DNA of 17,493 bases from an uncultured Bacillota bacterium (GTDB lineage: Bacteria; Bacillota_I; Bacilli_A; Erysipelotrichales; Erysipelotrichaceae): assembly GCA_949287785.1 (NCBI GenBank), contig CASEHR010000041.1, positions 1 to 17,493 of the forward strand. Direction: 5' to 3'. The notes beneath the pieces were generated by a model, which was given only the letters and a program-made list of their open reading frames with translations, made no database searches and was not told where the DNA came from. The translations under genes and the position numbers were made by a program. Positions within the stretch are counted from its first letter, which is position 1. Each line of letters starts with the position of its first letter. This document shows, piece after piece, positions 15,409 to 17,493 of the stretch.

Positions 15409-16608
15409 TTACTCCTTTATTTCAAAATAGAATCTCTCTAATTCATCCGCTGTCATAAAGACCGGTACGGGATATAACGGGTTTGCCTCTTTGGCTGCCC
15501 GTCTTGCGAGCATAGGTATATCTTCTTCTTTGATACCCTTGAGCTTATCTGGAATACCCATGTCGGCATTGAGCTTCTCAATGCTTTCGATGAACCTGAT
15601 AGCAGCTTCTTCATCACTGTCTTCTTCACTTGCAACATGAGCCGCTATAGCCAATACCTTGAGTTTCGGATAGATGACTTCACCATATCCTTTCAATACA
15701 TAAGGCAGGATAACAGCGTTAGCCAGACCATGAGGGATGCCATATTGGCCACCCAGTGAATGAGCTATCGCATGTACATATCCGACATAGGAGACCGTAA
15801 ATGCACAACCGGCCAGATAGGCTGCATTGAGCATATTCTCTCTCGCTTTCAGATCATCACCGTGTTCATATGCTTCTTTGATATTTTCATAGATCAGACG
15901 CACCGCTTGCAAAGACTGACTGCGCGTCTTTTTCGTCGTACTCCTTCCGATATAAGCTTCTACCGCATGCGTCAAAGCATCCATACCGGTCGTTGCCGTC
16001 AGAGACTTTGGCAAAGACACTGTCAGCATTGCATCCAGAAGGGCATAACTCGGAATAAGACAAAAATCATTGATCGCATATTTGTAATGGGTCTTTTCAT
16101 CAGTGATAACAGCTGCCAAAGTCGTCTCGCTGCCGGTACCCGCTGTCGTCGGAACAGCGATCAGCAACGGTGTCGGCATCAGTACTTTGAGGACACCTCG
16201 CATATCTCTGAGATCTTTATGTTCCCGGGCAATGATTGCCCCTGTACCTTTCGCACAGTCCATCGCCGATCCGCCACCGAGACCGATTATTGCCTGAGCG
16301 CTGTTGTCATAATACATGATCCGCGCTTCCCGGCAGTTTCTGATCGTCGGATTAGCTACAGTCTTATCATAGACCGCCACCTTTATACCGGCTTCTTTCA
16401 GCGGCGCGATGACTTTTTCGGTGATCCCTGCCTTCACAAGACCTTCGTCGGTGATGCACAAAACGCTCGTGATACCCTTGCGTTTAAGTGTATCGACCAG
16501 ATCATCTTCATTATAAAGACGTTCCGGCTGCCGATACGGCATTACCGGGATCGCTGCGCGAAATACGGTCTGATAGACCCTGCTTCCCATCTCATAGAGC
16601 GATTTCAT
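15409..16608 (-). CDS. Iron-containing alcohol dehydrogenase
   Basis: Cytoplasmic group III metal-dependent alcohol dehydrogenase. Seen: 399 residues with an unusual roughly 30-residue N-terminal lead (MKSLYEMGSRVYQTVFRAAI), GLGGGSAMDCAKGTGAI (nucleotide-binding GGGS 111-114), PTTAGTGSETTLAAVITD, TGMDALTHAVEAYI and GYVHAIAHSLGGQYGIPHGLANAVILP. Predicted metal ligands are Asp210, His214, His279 and His293; all are present. It is only distantly similar to the FucO-like protein at 5770-6915, so the two are not a recent duplication. The start has AGGAGG six bases upstream. It heads an operon with the aldehyde dehydrogenase, and a cre-like site overlaps its promoter, suggesting catabolite repression by CcpA. 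Confidence 0.9.
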   Translation of the reverse strand: MKSLYEMGSRVYQTVFRAAIPVMPYRQPERLYNEDDLVDTLKRKGITSVLCITDEGLVKAGITEKVIAPLKEAGIKVAVYDKTVANPTIRNCREARIMYYDNSAQAIIGLGGGSAMDCAKGTGAIIAREHKDLRDMRGVLKVLMPTPLLIAVPTTAGTGSETTLAAVITDEKTHYKYAINDFCLIPSYALLDAMLTVSLPKSLTATTGMDALTHAVEAYIGRSTTKKTRSQSLQAVRLIYENIKEAYEHGDDLKARENMLNAAYLAGCAFTVSYVGYVHAIAHSLGGQYGIPHGLANAVILPYVLKGYGEVIYPKLKVLAIAAHVASEEDSDEEAAIRFIESIEKLNADMGIPDKLKGIKEEDIPMLARRAAKEANPLYPVPVFMTADELERFYFEIKE

Positions 16609-16650
16609 ATGCTTCCTCCTATTATGAATACCCTTATTTCCTACATCTCT

Positions 16651-16656
16651 ATTTTA
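16651..16656 (-). promoter_or_regulatory. -10 box of the alcohol/aldehyde dehydrogenase operon
   Basis: TAAAAT on the minus strand, 42 bases before the alcohol dehydrogenase ATG, leaving a leader of about 35 nt that contains AGGAGG. The -35 is weak. Confidence 0.4.
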
Positions 16657-16658
16657 CA

Positions 16659-16672
16659 CGAAAACGCTTTCA
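16659..16672 (-). promoter_or_regulatory. Catabolite-responsive element (cre) for CcpA
   Basis: TGAAAGCGTTTTCG on the minus strand differs from the well-known B. subtilis cre form TGAAAGCGTTTTCA only at the last base. It lies directly upstream of the -10 box, within the promoter spacer, a position where CcpA binding represses. Confidence 0.65.
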
Positions 16673-16750
16673 GATAATACAGCAATCGTTCTATTTCACC
16701 AAATATTCACTTTTCTAAGATCATATGATATATGCCCATCCTGCACGAAG

Positions 16751-16759
16751 TGCTAGAAT
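16751..16759 (+). promoter_or_regulatory. Extended -10 of the flavodoxin gene with overlapping short palindrome
   Basis: TGCTAGAAT, an extended -10, ends 21 bases before the ATG. The palindrome GCAC-GAA-GTGC (16743-16753) overlaps its upstream edge and could be an operator, though 4-bp arms are weak evidence. Confidence 0.45.
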
Positions 16760-16780
16760 AGGCACATCAAGGAGGTATAT

Positions 16781-17302
16781 ATGAAGATAGCTATCATATA
16801 CGATTCCAATACCGGCAACACAAAGACCATGGCTTATGCGATCAGGGATGCTTTAAAAGATCAGACGATCGTCTTTCTTGATCGACCTTGTGATGATATC
16901 CCGCAAGCTGATTTATATTTCATCGGTTCCTGGACCGATAAAGGCGATGCGAGCGAAAAGACCAAAACACTGCTCAGATCGCTCCACCATCAAAAGATCG
17001 CCTATTTTGCGACAGCCGGCTTTAAAGGTGACGACTACTTTGATCGTCTGTTTGATCGTGTTAAAACATATATTGACGAAGATAATATCTTACTCGGGCA
17101 TTTTTATTGCCAAGGAAAAATGCCTATGGCTACAAGAGAACGATATGAAATGATGATCAAAGCCCATCCTGATGATAAAAACCTGAAGACCAGTCTGGCT
17201 AATTTTGACGATGCCATGTCACACCCTGATAAAGAAGATATTGCCGACATCAAAAAGTGGGCTTTGTCGATGATCAAAACTTATCAGACCACCTTGTCAT
17301 AG
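16781..17302 (+). CDS. Flavodoxin-fold protein
   Basis: FMN-binding electron carrier or small flavodoxin-type reductase component. Seen: 173 residues, MKIAIIYDSNTGNTKTMA with the phosphate-binding SNTGNT loop (9-14), then the second strand with FIGSWTDKGDAS, KIAYFATAGFKGDDYF, and a C-terminal QGKMPMATRERYEMM followed by a SHPDKEDIADIKKWA helix. The WTDKG and TAGF segments with the QGKMPM motif mark a Firmicutes subfamily of flavodoxin-like proteins that I recall as Flavodoxin_3/BilS-like. That subfamily name is from memory and tentative, and no bilirubin reductase gene is adjacent. AAGGAGG precedes the ATG. It diverges from the alcohol dehydrogenase operon and appears monocistronic. Confidence 0.82.
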   Translation: MKIAIIYDSNTGNTKTMAYAIRDALKDQTIVFLDRPCDDIPQADLYFIGSWTDKGDASEKTKTLLRSLHHQKIAYFATAGFKGDDYFDRLFDRVKTYIDEDNILLGHFYCQGKMPMATRERYEMMIKAHPDDKNLKTSLANFDDAMSHPDKEDIADIKKWALSMIKTYQTTLS

Positions 17303-17433
17303 AAGCTCATCTTCAGTAGTTTGATATCTGAAAAACATTTTAACTATGGGTTTAAAGCGTTTTGTCGCGAATATGTTGCGTTGTCACATGTACTTAATAG
17401 CCCCAAAACCACTACAACGTTAAAACATGTTCA

Positions 17434-17493
17434 TTATATTTTTTCTTTACCCAAGAACAAATCAATTGCATTTATATGATGAACACCTTCTTG
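17434..17493 (-). CDS. Possible C-terminal end of an unknown gene, cut by the right edge
   Basis: On the minus strand the only frame open through the last 60 bases reads QEGVHHINAIDLFLGKEKI then TAA. The two other frames stop within 10 codons. No family is recognisable from 19 residues. The surrounding bases are more AT-rich than the rest of the window. It could equally be chance. Confidence 0.25.
   Translation of the reverse strand, partial: QEGVHHINAIDLFLGKEKI

Noticed and set aside
15760..16677. Long open frame (305 codons) on the plus strand opposite the alcohol dehydrogenase
   Set aside because: It is rich in Cys, Arg and His with no family-like motifs, has no ribosome binding site, and the opposite strand has every alcohol dehydrogenase signature. 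It is a shadow of codon usage.
16720..16729. Palindrome ATCATATGAT between the alcohol dehydrogenase and flavodoxin promoters
   Set aside because: Ten bases of AT-rich self-complementarity are expected often by chance; no second copy was noticed.
1..17493. High density of GATC and ATCGAT words across the window
   Set aside because: It largely follows from the preference for ATC isoleucine codons and GAT aspartate codons in these genes; no clustering or spacing pattern was evident by eye, and no count was made.

Overview
The window looks like chromosomal DNA of a low-to-moderate GC Bacillota (Firmicutes). Shine-Dalgarno sites are strong (AAGGAGG/AGGAGG), Rho-independent terminators are clear, there is a CcpA-type cre site, and an arginine deiminase/ornithine carbamoyltransferase pair and an iron alcohol dehydrogenase/aldehyde dehydrogenase pair suggest a fermentative anaerobe. 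An Erysipelotrichia-like gut or oral lineage would fit, but that placement is a guess from overall impression. There are no tRNA or rRNA genes, no CRISPR array and no complete mobile element.

Left third (1-5700, all minus strand): a tightly overlapping cell-surface polysaccharide operon. In transcription order it holds a Wzx-type flippase whose last membrane helix lies in a separate overlapping frame, a family 2 glycosyltransferase, an O-antigen polymerase/ligase-like membrane protein, a second family 2 glycosyltransferase, and UDP-glucose 6-dehydrogenase, which runs off the left edge. The set resembles a teichuronic-acid or uronic-acid capsule cluster: UDP-glucuronate supply, repeat-unit assembly, export, polymerisation.

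Middle (5700-10900): a FucO-like lactaldehyde/propanediol oxidoreductase (minus) diverges from a lipoprotein with propeller-like repeats (plus). The lipoprotein converges on arginyl-tRNA synthetase (minus) across a shared terminator. An acyltransferase-3 membrane protein (minus) lies upstream of argS.

Right (10900-17493): a plus-strand operon arcA-arcB followed by an FRG-domain protein joined to arcB by an ATGA overlap. Carbamate kinase and the arginine/ornithine antiporter are absent, and a terminator follows directly. It converges on a minus-strand iron alcohol dehydrogenase/aldehyde dehydrogenase operon with a cre site in its promoter. A flavodoxin-like gene diverges from that operon. The last ~190 bases are different in character and may hold the end of another gene or a mobile element.

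Most worth a second look: the arcA-arcB-FRG coupling; the split flippase; and near-consensus TATAAT boxes only 6-9 nt from start codons that lack a properly spaced Shine-Dalgarno (flippase, arcA), which suggests leaderless mRNAs.
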